Shown in pieces: positions 15,829 to 24,306 of a stretch of 64,000 nt of DNA. The notes beneath the pieces were generated by a model, which saw only the letters and a list, made by a program, of their open reading frames with translations, had not been told where the DNA came from and searched no databases. The DNA is from Mucilaginibacter inviolabilis (GTDB lineage: Bacteria; Bacteroidota; Bacteroidia; Sphingobacteriales; Sphingobacteriaceae): the NCBI RefSeq assembly GCF_011089895.1, contig NZ_JAANAT010000001.1, forward strand, positions 744,001-808,000, read 5' to 3'. Within the stretch, counting starts at the first letter, position 1, and every line of letters starts with the position of its first letter. The position numbers and the translations under genes are program-made.

Positions 15829-18417
15829 ATGCGTTCTGCTAAAAACGTGTTTAAATTATTATTCCTGTTTTTAACGGGACTTGCCCTGTTACGTCCGCAA
15901 AGCTTAAAAGCGCAGGTAACAGGCGATAGTATAAAACTGGCTATTGAACCCACCTATAATGATGTAAGTAAAACCCACCGGTTTTTTCTGGGTGAAAATT
16001 ACCGGAAGCTTTGGGCTGCACCGGTTAAATTACCCATATTTCATATTTCTACGGAAAAAGGCGGCCTGAAAATTTTGCAAAAGGGCGGAGGGCAGCAAAC
16101 CAAGTCACTGCGTTTGCAGGATCCTACGGGGCAGCAATGGGTATTGCGTACCATTCAAAAATATCCTGAAAAAGGATTGCCGGCTGATCTCAGGCCTACT
16201 GTCGCTAAAGATATATTGCAGGATCAGGTATCGGCGGCGCATCCCTTTTCGGCCCTTACGGTACAGCCATTAGCCCAGGCGTTAGATGTTCCGCATTCTA
16301 ACCCAAAAATAGTTTATGTGCCCGACGACCCCGCATTGGGTGATTACCGGAAGGACTTTGCCAACCAGGTTTTTTTATTTGAAGAGCGGGAACCCCTTGA
16401 TGCCGACAAAACCGATAATACCCCAAAAGTGCAGCGAAAATTGCAGGAGGATAACGACAACCGGGTTGATGAAAAGACGGTTTTAAGGGCACGCCTGCTG
16501 GATATGCTCCTGGGCGATTGGGACAGACATGAGGATCAATGGCGCTGGGAAAAGATAGATGGCAAACACGAAACTGTTTATGAGCCCGTACCGCGCGACC
16601 GCGACCAGGTATATTACAAAACATCGGGCGTATTACCCTGGATAGTGGCCCATCAATGGTTAAAATCAAAATTCCAGGGTTATAGTAACGAAATCAGGGA
16701 TATTAACGGTTGGAATTTTAATGCCAGGTATTTTGACCGCTACTTTTTAAACCAATTGAGTGAAGATGACTGGAAGGAGCAGATCAGCTTTGTACAATCA
16801 AAATTAACTGACGAATTGATCAACAAGGCTATGAAACTGATGCCCGATACCATTTATCAACTCTCGGGTAAGGAGATAGCCAGTAAGATGATAGCCCGTA
16901 GGAATGGGCTTGCCAAGCAGGCCCTGGAGTATTATCGTTTTATATCGCGCGAAGTAGAAATTCCGGCGAGTGATAAAACAGATCAATTCACTATCCATAA
17001 TGAATCGAATGGCGATTTAACCGTAACGGTTAACAAGATCAAAAAAAATGGGAGTGTTGATAAAGTAACCTATCACCGTACATTTACACCCACGGTAACC
17101 CAAGAGGTTAGGCTGTATGGTTTTGCCGGTGATGACGTTTTTTCGGTTACCGGTAGCCGGCCTTCACCCATAAAAGTACGTATGGTTGGCGGAGATGGAA
17201 TGGACAGTTTTGCGGTGAACGATAGTTTACATAATAAACGCAATCTATACATCTATGATCGTTCAGACCAACAGAATAAATTACCGCTGCCATCCCAGGC
17301 GAAAAATAAAACATCTACTGATTCTACGGTAAATAGCTACGATAAAACCAGCTATAAATTTGACCGATTTGAGCCTATTATTTTAGCTAATTATAGTAAT
17401 GATATTGGGATATTGCTTATCGGAGGCTTTTCATATGAAAAACATGGTTTCCGGAAAGAGCCTTATTCTTTCAGGGAAGAGTTTTTAACCAATTATTCAC
17501 TCGAACGGAAATCGTTATTATTTACTTATGTGGCAGAGTGGAAAAAGCTGATTGGTAATAATGATTTTGGCATTAATATATTATCGCGGGGGCCAAATAA
17601 CCTCAGTAACTTTTTTGGAATAGGCAACAATACGGTTTTTGAAAATAAAGGAGATCATCAAATATCCTATTACCGTAACCGGTATGATTATGTTACCGGT
17701 GATGTTTCCTTACATCACACCTATGGTAACTGGCGCATAAGCGCGGGTATAGCCGGGCAGTTTTATAATAGTCAGGCATCAAACAACGATGAGCGTTTTT
17801 TGAATGACTATAACCAGGCCTATCCAAATGAAAAAGTATTCGGCACCAAGGTTTATGGAGGAGTAATAGCAAATGCGAAACTGGATACCCGTAACAAATT
17901 GATTATACCCACGCAGGGTGTCTTGTGGAATACAACCATAAGTGGGTTTTCTGGTGGTGGCTCAGGTAGCCGCAATACGTATGGACAGATCCTGTCTGAG
18001 TTTAGTTTTTATTTAAACCCTGATAGGGATTCCGTGCTGGTGATAGCTAACCGTACAGGCTTGGGTACAACAGTGGGTGACGCGGCATATTTTCAGTTGA
18101 TGAAGCTGGGCGGCGCGCAAAACTTCCGTGGTTTCCATACCAACAGGTTTACTGGTAAAACCATTGCCTACAATAATCTGGAGCTCCGGTTAAAAGTGCT
18201 CGACTTTAGCTCATACCTGTTACCTGGCTCCTTGGGCATCATTGGCTTTAACGATGTAGGACGCGTTTGGCAACCAGGCGAATCCTCCAACCAGTGGCAC
18301 GATGGCTATGGAGGCGGTATCTACCTGATACCGGCTCAATTAGTTTTGATTGAAGGGGTAGTTGGTTTCTCAAAAGAGGGAGCGTTGCCTTATATATCGA
18401 TAGGGTTTAGATTTTAA
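15829..18417 (+). CDS. kinase-like domain fused to an Omp85/BamA-type outer-membrane barrel
   Basis: The 862-residue product has a signal peptide ending near SLKAQ. Residues about 80-340 form a soluble region with LLDMLLGDWDRHEDQWRW (Gly229 to His234) followed by PVPRDRDQVY (Asp257, Asp259). This arrangement resembles the catalytic and metal-binding motifs of FAM20/HipA-like kinases. Residues about 520-862 are a beta barrel with the Omp85-type GGAQNFRGFHTNRF motif and a terminal aromatic strand ending GFRF. No metallophosphoesterase motif, common in other Bacteroidota BamA fusions, is seen. The kinase-like part would face the periplasm. Activity and substrate are unknown, and it may be a pseudokinase or carrier-binding domain. 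Confidence 0.65.
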   Translation: MRSAKNVFKLLFLFLTGLALLRPQSLKAQVTGDSIKLAIEPTYNDVSKTHRFFLGENYRKLWAAPVKLPIFHISTEKGGLKILQKGGGQQTKSLRLQDPTGQQWVLRTIQKYPEKGLPADLRPTVAKDILQDQVSAAHPFSALTVQPLAQALDVPHSNPKIVYVPDDPALGDYRKDFANQVFLFEEREPLDADKTDNTPKVQRKLQEDNDNRVDEKTVLRARLLDMLLGDWDRHEDQWRWEKIDGKHETVYEPVPRDRDQVYYKTSGVLPWIVAHQWLKSKFQGYSNEIRDINGWNFNARYFDRYFLNQLSEDDWKEQISFVQSKLTDELINKAMKLMPDTIYQLSGKEIASKMIARRNGLAKQALEYYRFISREVEIPASDKTDQFTIHNESNGDLTVTVNKIKKNGSVDKVTYHRTFTPTVTQEVRLYGFAGDDVFSVTGSRPSPIKVRMVGGDGMDSFAVNDSLHNKRNLYIYDRSDQQNKLPLPSQAKNKTSTDSTVNSYDKTSYKFDRFEPIILANYSNDIGILLIGGFSYEKHGFRKEPYSFREEFLTNYSLERKSLLFTYVAEWKKLIGNNDFGINILSRGPNNLSNFFGIGNNTVFENKGDHQISYYRNRYDYVTGDVSLHHTYGNWRISAGIAGQFYNSQASNNDERFLNDYNQAYPNEKVFGTKVYGGVIANAKLDTRNKLIIPTQGVLWNTTISGFSGGGSGSRNTYGQILSEFSFYLNPDRDSVLVIANRTGLGTTVGDAAYFQLMKLGGAQNFRGFHTNRFTGKTIAYNNLELRLKVLDFSSYLLPGSLGIIGFNDVGRVWQPGESSNQWHDGYGGGIYLIPAQLVLIEGVVGFSKEGALPYISIGFRF

Positions 18418-18430
18418 ATAGACGTTCTCA

Positions 18431-18465
18431 GACTTACGAAGTTTTTAAAACTTCGTAAGTCTTTC
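18431..18465. terminator. bidirectional hairpin terminator
   Basis: GACTTACGAAG (18431-18441) and CTTCGTAAGTC (18451-18461) form a near-perfect palindrome whose centre also pairs (TTTT/AAAA), followed by TTTCTT. It lies 13 bases after the barrel gene stop. Confidence 0.65.
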
Positions 18466-18558
18466 TTCCATCATTTTATAAAATACTAAGAGAATAAAAG
18501 CAGATAGTATTTGAGTTATATCAGCTATGAGTTGGCGCTTATTCCGTAATATTTATAC

Positions 18559-18668
18559 AAAAGTGGGTTTACACATTTTTTGTATAAAATTCATTTAATT
18601 AATTGATTATAAAATATTTATATCGATATAAACCATGAAAAGTGTAAACCCATGTAAACCCACTTTTT
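18559..18668. repeat. inverted repeat with tandem TGTAAACCCA boxes
   Basis: A perfect 15-base inverted repeat has arms 18559-18573 and 18653-18667. The box TGTAAACCCA occurs twice in tandem on the plus strand (18643-18652 and 18653-18662) and once inverted within the left arm. The element sits in the convergent gap between the barrel gene and the DACNV-like gene, with an A+T-rich centre. Confidence 0.55.
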
Positions 18669-18715
18669 GGGTAATAAAGTGATTTTAAAGTTTTGTAAGC
18701 ATTTCTCCTAAAAGC

Positions 18716-19885
18716 TCAGAGTAAAAGAATATCTATCTGGTGTGCATGAACCATATTCACCACGGGCGACCATGCAAACACTGTAAACCGGCCATCCTGC
18801 GAAGCTACTAGAGCAATGGCATCTTTTTGATCGAATACAAATTGGGCAGCTGATAAATGTCGTGTTCCTCCATTTTGTGCCGGGTGAATGATCTGGGTAG
18901 AGCAACCAACTACGGGCTCTGTCACAATAATTTCCTCAACACGAACACTTTTGGATGATCGACCTATTTTAGCGCCAAAGGCCAGTAATTCATGTTTGTC
19001 GTTGATTACGGTGGCTCCGTCAATAGAAGTTAACCCACCAATGGTATCTACAGCCCGGCGCAGTTTTTCCTGCCAGGAGGTATGATATTTTTCGATGCCC
19101 TCATGTATCATCAGATCGGTAAGGCCAGAAAATGCAGGGGCTACCGGGTAGGATATTGGCGTAATGATTGATTCCATCCAATCGTCGTTACCGGAAGGAA
19201 CTACCAGCAAGATTCCACCACGACGGTGTGCCTGCATGGAAGCTGCCAATTGTACCAGCACATTCACAGGGTCGTTCCAGGAGGATGGTAGCGTAAAGTC
19301 GAGCATGGAGGTGAGGATGGTGGGGCAGTCGGAAAGGGTTGAACCTTGTTCGTCTACTACTTTGATATCATCACCTTTTAATATAACTATGTTCAGAAAT
19401 TTGCCAAAACCGTCAACCCTGCGGTGCTTGATCACCAACAGGCCCGGTTCTATCACTTCCAAAACAAAGCAATAAGCAGGTATAGCCAATGTGGTGCCCC
19501 AAACATAAAGTTCACCATCTTCTACCCATACGCCTAAATGTATACCTGGCTGCTGAACCGCAGAGGCAAACTTGGTAAGGATATTTGGTGCAAGCGGTAT
19601 TTTATGGCCAAATAGCAAAGGCTGTCCAGCACTTTCGGGAGGCAGAAAAGCCAGCGTAAATTTTGGCGAATAGCCCTCTTCCCGGCGCAAACTTGCCCAA
19701 AAGGCTATATCAATTATATTTTCAATGGTACTAATATCAGGAGTAGGGGCGGCAACATTGGCATCAGCCTCGGTATTAACCAATGAATGAAAATATTTAA
19801 AATGTCTTTCAACCGAAGGTGCTACAACCCGGGCAGCTTTATAAGTAGGTTCAGAGGTCATGCTGCTGGTTTTCATTTTTTTCAA
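18716..19885 (-). CDS. diadenylate-cyclase-like (DACNV-type) nucleotide sensor protein
   Basis: The 389-residue protein has no signal peptide. Its C-terminal 130 residues show the DisA_N/DAC signature pair: SIDGATVIND (Asp289-Gly290-Ala291) and NGGTRHLSAAQFVFDQKDAI (Thr341-Arg342-His343). Active diadenylate cyclases have DGA and a GTRHR motif; here the second arginine of RHR is Leu344. This supports assignment to the DACNV sensor families described among Bacteroidota conflict and signalling proteins rather than a canonical c-di-AMP synthase. Residues 1-250 form a separate domain without motifs that I recognise. A nucleotide-binding sensory role is most likely, and residual cyclase activity cannot be excluded. 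It is transcribed alone and converges on the polyphosphate-associated cluster. Confidence 0.7.
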   Translation of the reverse strand: MKKMKTSSMTSEPTYKAARVVAPSVERHFKYFHSLVNTEADANVAAPTPDISTIENIIDIAFWASLRREEGYSPKFTLAFLPPESAGQPLLFGHKIPLAPNILTKFASAVQQPGIHLGVWVEDGELYVWGTTLAIPAYCFVLEVIEPGLLVIKHRRVDGFGKFLNIVILKGDDIKVVDEQGSTLSDCPTILTSMLDFTLPSSWNDPVNVLVQLAASMQAHRRGGILLVVPSGNDDWMESIITPISYPVAPAFSGLTDLMIHEGIEKYHTSWQEKLRRAVDTIGGLTSIDGATVINDKHELLAFGAKIGRSSKSVRVEEIIVTEPVVGCSTQIIHPAQNGGTRHLSAAQFVFDQKDAIALVASQDGRFTVFAWSPVVNMVHAHQIDILLL

Positions 19886-20042
19886 TAGGATGTGCTTGTT
19901 GTGTTACCAAAAATAATGCTATTTACCTGCTGACACAAGCAAATAGGTCAAAATTGCAATTGAAGGATAATTCTGTTTAAGTAAAGTAATATATTAATTT
20001 TATAACAAAGGTGCATTGCCTTTATATAGATATTTGCTTGTT

Positions 20043-20627
20043 ATGTATCAAACGCTTTTACAATATATTATTGATTACTCGTCAATGAAGGTTTCAGATC
20101 AGGAATTTGAAATGATACAGGCAGTTTTTAAACCAAAAAAACTGCGAAAAAGGCAATACCTGTTACAGGAAGGCGATATATGCAAATACCTTTCGTTCAT
20201 TTGTAAAGGGGCCATGCGACAATATTCTGTAGATAACAAAGGCGTTGAGCATATTGTAAGATTTGGGATTGAACGCTGGTGGATGGCCGATTACGAAAGT
20301 TTTACTACAAAAACGCCCTGCAGTTATGATATTGATGCTGTTGAAGACACTGAGCTTTTACAGATCAGCAGCGAGCACCTGGATGAATTAAAGGCGAAGG
20401 TTCCGGCCATTGACGCCATGATCGAAAAGATGAATCAGCGGAGTTACGTGTCCCACCAAAAACGCATCCGCTCATCCATCAGTCAAACTGCTGAAGACAG
20501 GTTTAGCGAATTGATGAATACTTACCCCGAATTTCTGCAGCGCTTTCCTCAAAACATGGTTGCCTCTTACCTGGGCATTTCTCCCGAAACTTTAAGTCGC
20601 ATCCGCAAACAAATGACTTTGAAGTAA
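20043..20627 (+). CDS. Crp/Fnr-family transcriptional regulator
   Basis: From the ATG at 20043 the product has 194 residues. An upstream TTG at 20016 is possible but adds residues not expected in the family. Residues about 20-120 form a cyclic-nucleotide-binding-type beta roll (GDICKYLSFICKGAMRQYSVD) without the usual cAMP-contact Arg/Ser-Ala set. The C-terminus has a winged-helix recognition segment, VASYLGISPETLSRIRKQ. This is the short Bacteroidota Crp-like type whose ligand is generally unknown. The MFS gene starts 49 bases downstream and is a likely target or partner. Confidence 0.88.
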   Translation: MYQTLLQYIIDYSSMKVSDQEFEMIQAVFKPKKLRKRQYLLQEGDICKYLSFICKGAMRQYSVDNKGVEHIVRFGIERWWMADYESFTTKTPCSYDIDAVEDTELLQISSEHLDELKAKVPAIDAMIEKMNQRSYVSHQKRIRSSISQTAEDRFSELMNTYPEFLQRFPQNMVASYLGISPETLSRIRKQMTLK

Positions 20628-20652
20628 TGGTACCTCACTTATAAATTATCCC

Positions 20653-20660
20653 TACTTTTG
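20653..20660 (+). promoter_or_regulatory. -7 promoter box (TACTTTTG) before the MFS gene
   Basis: TACTTTTG fits TAnnTTTG and ends 16 bases before the MFS start codon, giving a very short leader. No good -33 element is seen. Confidence 0.4.
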
Positions 20661-20676
20661 CCACTTTAACACAGGT

Positions 20677-21846
20677 ATGGATCAGCTTACAACTCCCGGG
20701 AAATTGAAATTACGAATGGCCTGCGGGGTATTCTTTTTTATTTCGGGGTTTGGATATTCATCATGGGCTTCACGCATACCATCCATACAGCAACAATTGC
20801 ACCTTAATGAAGGACAGTTAGGGGCTGTATTGTTCGCTTTACCCATAGGCTTGATGCTTACCATACCAATAACTGCAAAAATGCTGAAGCATTTTAGTAG
20901 TCGGAGTATTATGCTGGTTGGTGCTATTGCTTTTAATGTTTTACTGTGCCTGCCTGGTTTTACGGCTTATATATGGCAACTGGTGGTATTACTCTTTTTC
21001 TTTGGTTCGGCTCGTAATATATTTAATCTGTCGGTAAATGCTCAGGCGGTGAGTGTACAAAGTTTTTATGACAGATCTATCATGGTTACATTCCATGGTA
21101 TCTGGAGTATGGCTGGTTTTGCGGGCGCTGCTGTCGGATATTTGATGGTATCCTTTAATGTTGCTCCATCTTATCACTTATTATTTGTCGGGATTAGCAT
21201 GATCATCATTACCTTGATCTTTTACCCCTATGCTTATTATGAAAAACCTGTTAATAAAATAAATCGGTCTGTTTTTACCTTGCCCGACAAACATCTGATC
21301 AAGTTTTCACTAATCTGCTTTGCATCTATGGCTTGTGAAAATACCATGTACGACTGGAGCGGCATCTATTTTCAAAAAGTGCTCCATGCCTCAAAACCGG
21401 CTGCAACGGCCGCATTTGTAGTATATATGGTATCCATGACCATTGGCCGGTTTACCGGCGATAAGCTGGTAGCATCTGCAGGTATAAAAAAAGTGCTCAG
21501 TTTTAGCGGTATTTTAATATTAACGGGTTTACTGTTTTCTGTCGTTTTGCCATATAATTATACGGTATATATAGGTTATGCGATGGTAGGGATGGGGGTA
21601 TCATGTGTGGTACCGTTGGTATTTAGTATGGCTGGTAAATCACAAAGCATGAATACAGGTCAGGCATTGGCCGCTATATCAACGGTAGGTTATCTTGGCT
21701 TTTTGATTATACCACCTGCGGTAGGTTTTATAGCTCAGGCAGCAGGATTACGCTGGGCTTTTGGTATTGTGGCGGGTTTTGGCGCTTTGATCATTATTAT
21801 GGTATCAAAGCTTAAATCACAAACCGAAGCCGTTGTTACAACTTAA
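20677..21846 (+). CDS. MFS transporter (YbjJ-like)
   Basis: The 389-residue product has about twelve hydrophobic helices arranged in two six-helix halves. The opening GFGYSSWASRIPSIQQQLHLN matches the group of major-facilitator proteins related to E. coli YbjJ, where WA-RIP is conserved in helix 1. It should be an inner-membrane secondary transporter. The substrate is not evident. The Crp/Fnr-type gene just upstream in the same direction suggests co-regulation. Confidence 0.85.
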   Translation: MDQLTTPGKLKLRMACGVFFFISGFGYSSWASRIPSIQQQLHLNEGQLGAVLFALPIGLMLTIPITAKMLKHFSSRSIMLVGAIAFNVLLCLPGFTAYIWQLVVLLFFFGSARNIFNLSVNAQAVSVQSFYDRSIMVTFHGIWSMAGFAGAAVGYLMVSFNVAPSYHLLFVGISMIIITLIFYPYAYYEKPVNKINRSVFTLPDKHLIKFSLICFASMACENTMYDWSGIYFQKVLHASKPAATAAFVVYMVSMTIGRFTGDKLVASAGIKKVLSFSGILILTGLLFSVVLPYNYTVYIGYAMVGMGVSCVVPLVFSMAGKSQSMNTGQALAAISTVGYLGFLIIPPAVGFIAQAAGLRWAFGIVAGFGALIIIMVSKLKSQTEAVVTT

Positions 21847-21914
21847 ACACTTGATAAATATCAAGACTATTTTCTGCTTTATATCATTTAACAGCTTTTG
21901 AGCTTAATTCACCT

Positions 21915-21941
21915 TTGCTATGTAAATATAAAACATAGCAA
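21915..21941. promoter_or_regulatory. palindrome directly upstream of the SDR gene start
   Basis: TTGCTATGT (21915-21923) and ACATAGCAA (21933-21941) form a perfect 9-base inverted repeat with a 9-base spacer, ending 3 bases before the start codon. It overlaps a weak -7-like CACCTTTG (21910-21917). It could be an operator or an RNA hairpin that masks the ribosome-binding region. Confidence 0.45.
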
Positions 21942-21943
21942 TA

Positions 21944-22807
21944 ATGAAAAAGATAGTTTTAGTAACCGGAACCAGCACCGGGTTCGGAAAGTTAATAACC
22001 CAGACATTATCAAAAGAAGGCCATACGGTAATAGCTGCGATGCGTGGGGTAAATGATAAGAACCTGGCCGCAGCTCAGGAACTGGCCGCCTTGCCCGGTG
22101 TTGATGTTGTTGAGCTTGACGTAACGAGTGATGCCTCTGTTCAGGAAGCATTTGAAAAAAGTTTAGCCAAATATGGCCATATTGATGTATTGGTAAACAA
22201 TGCAGGTTTAGCCGGTTTTGGCGTAACCGAAGCCTATACGCTTGACCAGGTAAGGCGACTGTTCGAAGTGAATTTTTATGGTGTGCTGCGTACGTATAAT
22301 GCGGTGTTGCCATCTATGCGGGCCCGTAAAGATGGATTGATCATTAATCTTTCAACGGGTGCCAGTGGTTTTACTTTGCCCTTCATGGTGCCTTATATGG
22401 CTTCTAAATTTGCCATGGAGGCCCTTACCGAAGGTTTTCAGCATGAGTTGAAAGATTATGGTATCGAAAACGTATCCATTCAAAGCGGTGTTTATCCAAC
22501 CGAAATGAATACCGGTGTTAAACCTGGGGTTAATGCTGATAGGGAATATATTATAGCAGCTTACGGAAATGCAGCTACTAATGCATTCAACGCGATGGGG
22601 CAAGCACTATTTGGTAAAATGGCTGAGTTTAAAATGGATCCGCAAACCATAGCTGATGGTGTACTGGAATTGATCAACAAAGAAAAAGGTACACGACCTT
22701 TGCGCTTTCCGCTGGATGCTGTTGCACAGGGTACAGATCATGAGTTTGTAAAATCTCGTGCGGAGATCAAAGATAGGTGGGCTAAAAAATATGGATTTGA
22801 ATTATAA
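21944..22807 (+). CDS. short-chain dehydrogenase/reductase
   Basis: The 287-residue protein shows the classical SDR pattern: nucleotide-binding TGTSTGFG near residue 8, an acidic LDVTSD loop, the structural NNAG motif, an active-site serine region in INLSTGASG, and Tyr151-x-x-x-Lys155 in PYMASKFAME. It would use NAD(P)H to reduce or oxidise a small substrate in the cytoplasm. The substrate cannot be deduced. The gene is flanked by its own palindrome upstream and a terminator downstream, so it appears monocistronic. Confidence 0.93.
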   Translation: MKKIVLVTGTSTGFGKLITQTLSKEGHTVIAAMRGVNDKNLAAAQELAALPGVDVVELDVTSDASVQEAFEKSLAKYGHIDVLVNNAGLAGFGVTEAYTLDQVRRLFEVNFYGVLRTYNAVLPSMRARKDGLIINLSTGASGFTLPFMVPYMASKFAMEALTEGFQHELKDYGIENVSIQSGVYPTEMNTGVKPGVNADREYIIAAYGNAATNAFNAMGQALFGKMAEFKMDPQTIADGVLELINKEKGTRPLRFPLDAVAQGTDHEFVKSRAEIKDRWAKKYGFEL

Positions 22808-22820
22808 TTGTATCAAAATT

Positions 22821-22849
22821 AAGAGTCTGGCAAAAACGCCGGACTTTTA
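22821..22849 (+). terminator. intrinsic terminator after the SDR gene
   Basis: AGTCTGGC (22824-22831) pairs with GCCGGACT (22838-22845) with one wobble pair, and TTTT follows. It begins 13 bases after the stop codon. Confidence 0.8.
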
Positions 22850-22870
22850 ATTATCAAAAACCACCACAAC

Positions 22871-23395
22871 ATGAGCAATACAATAACCGAAACCAATACA
22901 CTGTCGCTGCTGAATACAGCAGTTAAAGTGGCTATATCTAACTGGGAGCTGCAAAATACCCGCCTCAATACTTTATTAGATAAACTAACCGATGATCAAT
23001 TGGCTGCCCAAACCGCTCCCGGTCGTAACAGCGGTGTATATCTGTTGGGACACCTTACCGGCGTAAGTGACGGTATGTTCACCTATCTGGAATTGGGCGA
23101 CAGGCTACATCCTGAACTGGATGAACTGTTTTTGAGAAACCCCGAGGCTGCTGAGCTGCAAAGACCATCGATAGTGGACCTTAAAGCTTACTGGAATGAT
23201 GTGAATGCTCAACTTAAACAAAAGATGGAAGCATTACCGGTAGAAGGTTGGTTTGCAAAACACAGCGCCATATCGGCAGATGATTTTGAGCGGGAGCCAC
23301 ATCGCAACAAACTGAATATTCTGATCAACCGTACTATTCACCAAGGTTATCATTTAGGACAATTAATTTACCTGTTGAGCAAACCAAACGTATAA
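22871..23395 (+). CDS. DinB-family four-helix protein
   Basis: The 174-residue product is all-helical, with the spaced histidine pattern of the DinB/YfiT superfamily: LLGHLTGVSDG in the second helix region and TIHQGYHLGQLIYLL near the C-terminus. These histidines usually bind a divalent metal, and some members are thiol transferases. The specific substrate is unknown. It lies just after the SDR terminator and before the tetR operator region. Only family-level assignment is justified. Confidence 0.82.
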   Translation: MSNTITETNTLSLLNTAVKVAISNWELQNTRLNTLLDKLTDDQLAAQTAPGRNSGVYLLGHLTGVSDGMFTYLELGDRLHPELDELFLRNPEAAELQRPSIVDLKAYWNDVNAQLKQKMEALPVEGWFAKHSAISADDFEREPHRNKLNILINRTIHQGYHLGQLIYLLSKPNV

Positions 23396-23464
23396 AGCGT
23401 TTTACGTGACAATTCAATGAAATGAATTTGACAAAAGGATGGTAAATAAAAATTAGATCCTTTA

Positions 23465-23504
23465 TACTTTTGCCTAACGCTGTTAAATGAATTAACAGCC
23501 GTTA
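23465..23504 (+). promoter_or_regulatory. tetR promoter with overlapping operator
   Basis: TACTTTTG at 23465-23472 fits the -7 box. Immediately downstream, at the expected start of transcription, lies the palindrome CTGTTAA-N5-TTAACAG (23480-23486 and 23492-23498), extended outward by TAACG/CGTTA. Binding here would block initiation, consistent with autorepression by the TetR protein encoded next. Confidence 0.6.
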
Positions 23505-23550
23505 AGAAAAACCGGGAATTGAAATAAAACCCGGTTGTTTTTGTAAAATC

Positions 23551-23567
23551 ATTTAACACTGTTAAAT
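23551..23567. promoter_or_regulatory. second tetR-proximal operator
   Basis: ATTTAAC-ACT-GTTAAAT is a perfect 7+3+7 palindrome that ends 19 bases before the GTG start of the regulator. It shares the GTTAA core with the sites at 23480, 24215 and 24307. Confidence 0.6.
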
Positions 23568-23586
23568 AATTTAATTAAGTAAAAAA

Positions 23587-24192
23587 GTGGCAAGCAAAGA
23601 ACGGATACAACGCTTAAAAGAAGAAACCAGAATCAATATTCTGGATGCTTCTCTCCAGATTGTGAAAGAGGAGGGATGGCAGGCTTTGAGCATGCGTAAA
23701 ATTGCCGATGTGATTGAATATACTGCGCCCATTATATATGAATACTTTGCCAACAAAGAAGCTATCCTGTTAGAACTTACCCGAAAGGGGTATCTGATAC
23801 TTACCCGTGACTTACAAGAGGTGAGAGCCAAATATGAATTGCCTGCAAAGCAACTGGAAGCCATGTGGTTGGCTTATTGGGACTTTGCAATGGAAAACAA
23901 AGAGCTTTACCAACTGATGTTTGGGGTAGAAATGAATTGCTGCTGTGATATGGTGGCAACACTCGAAGAATCAGAAGGGCCGTATAACGAATTCAGTCAG
24001 GCTATTATTGAACTCATGCACATCGAACACCCAACCAAGGATATGGTATGTTTAAAGTATTATACCTTTTGGTCTGTAGTACACGGATTGATATCAATCA
24101 ACATCCTGCGCAGAGGTTATTCTGATGAGATGAACCAACAAGTATTAAAAGATGCTATTGGAACAATCATTAAATCAATAGAAAGGGCTTAA
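23587..24192 (+). CDS. TetR/AcrR-family repressor of the adjacent RND operon
   Basis: The 201-residue product starts at GTG 23587. Its N-terminal helix-turn-helix (about residues 10-55) contains ILDASLQIVKEEGWQALSMR and ADVIEYTAPIIYEYFANKEA, the standard TetR DNA-binding layout. The C-terminal helical domain, with a cysteine group NCCCDM near 120, would bind an inducer. The three-gene efflux operon starts 292 bases downstream. Shared GTTAA-core palindromes occur before this gene and between it and the operon, which supports autoregulation and control of the pump. The inducer is unknown. Confidence 0.9.
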   Translation: MASKERIQRLKEETRINILDASLQIVKEEGWQALSMRKIADVIEYTAPIIYEYFANKEAILLELTRKGYLILTRDLQEVRAKYELPAKQLEAMWLAYWDFAMENKELYQLMFGVEMNCCCDMVATLEESEGPYNEFSQAIIELMHIEHPTKDMVCLKYYTFWSVVHGLISINILRRGYSDEMNQQVLKDAIGTIIKSIERA

Positions 24193-24214
24193 AATTTTGC
24201 CTGCATTAAAACAA

Positions 24215-24239
24215 TGTTAAATAATTTAACACTGTTAAA
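24215..24239. promoter_or_regulatory. overlapping palindromic operators before the RND operon
   Basis: TGTTAAA-TAA-TTTAACA (24215-24231) and TTTAACA-C-TGTTAAA (24225-24239) are perfect palindromes sharing a half-site, giving three half-sites in a row. They match the regulator-proximal operators and probably bind the same TetR protein. Confidence 0.6.
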
Positions 24240-24306
24240 CATATAAAGTTTAAACATCTATCTATCAAACATATAAATACATACAATCATGGACATCAAT
24301 TTTTAC

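Noticed and set aside
15829-18417. metallophosphoesterase-BamA fusion
   Set aside because: Common in Bacteroidota, but the calcineurin-type GDxHG/GNHD motifs are missing; a kinase-like motif set is present instead.
18716-19885. canonical DisA/CdaA diadenylate cyclase
   Set aside because: The second Arg of the GTRHR motif is Leu and no membrane helices or DNA-binding domain are present, so a sensor-type DACNV call is safer.
23368-23559. 63-codon minus-strand frame across the tetR promoter
   Set aside because: It covers the operator and promoter DNA of the regulator; no protein signature.
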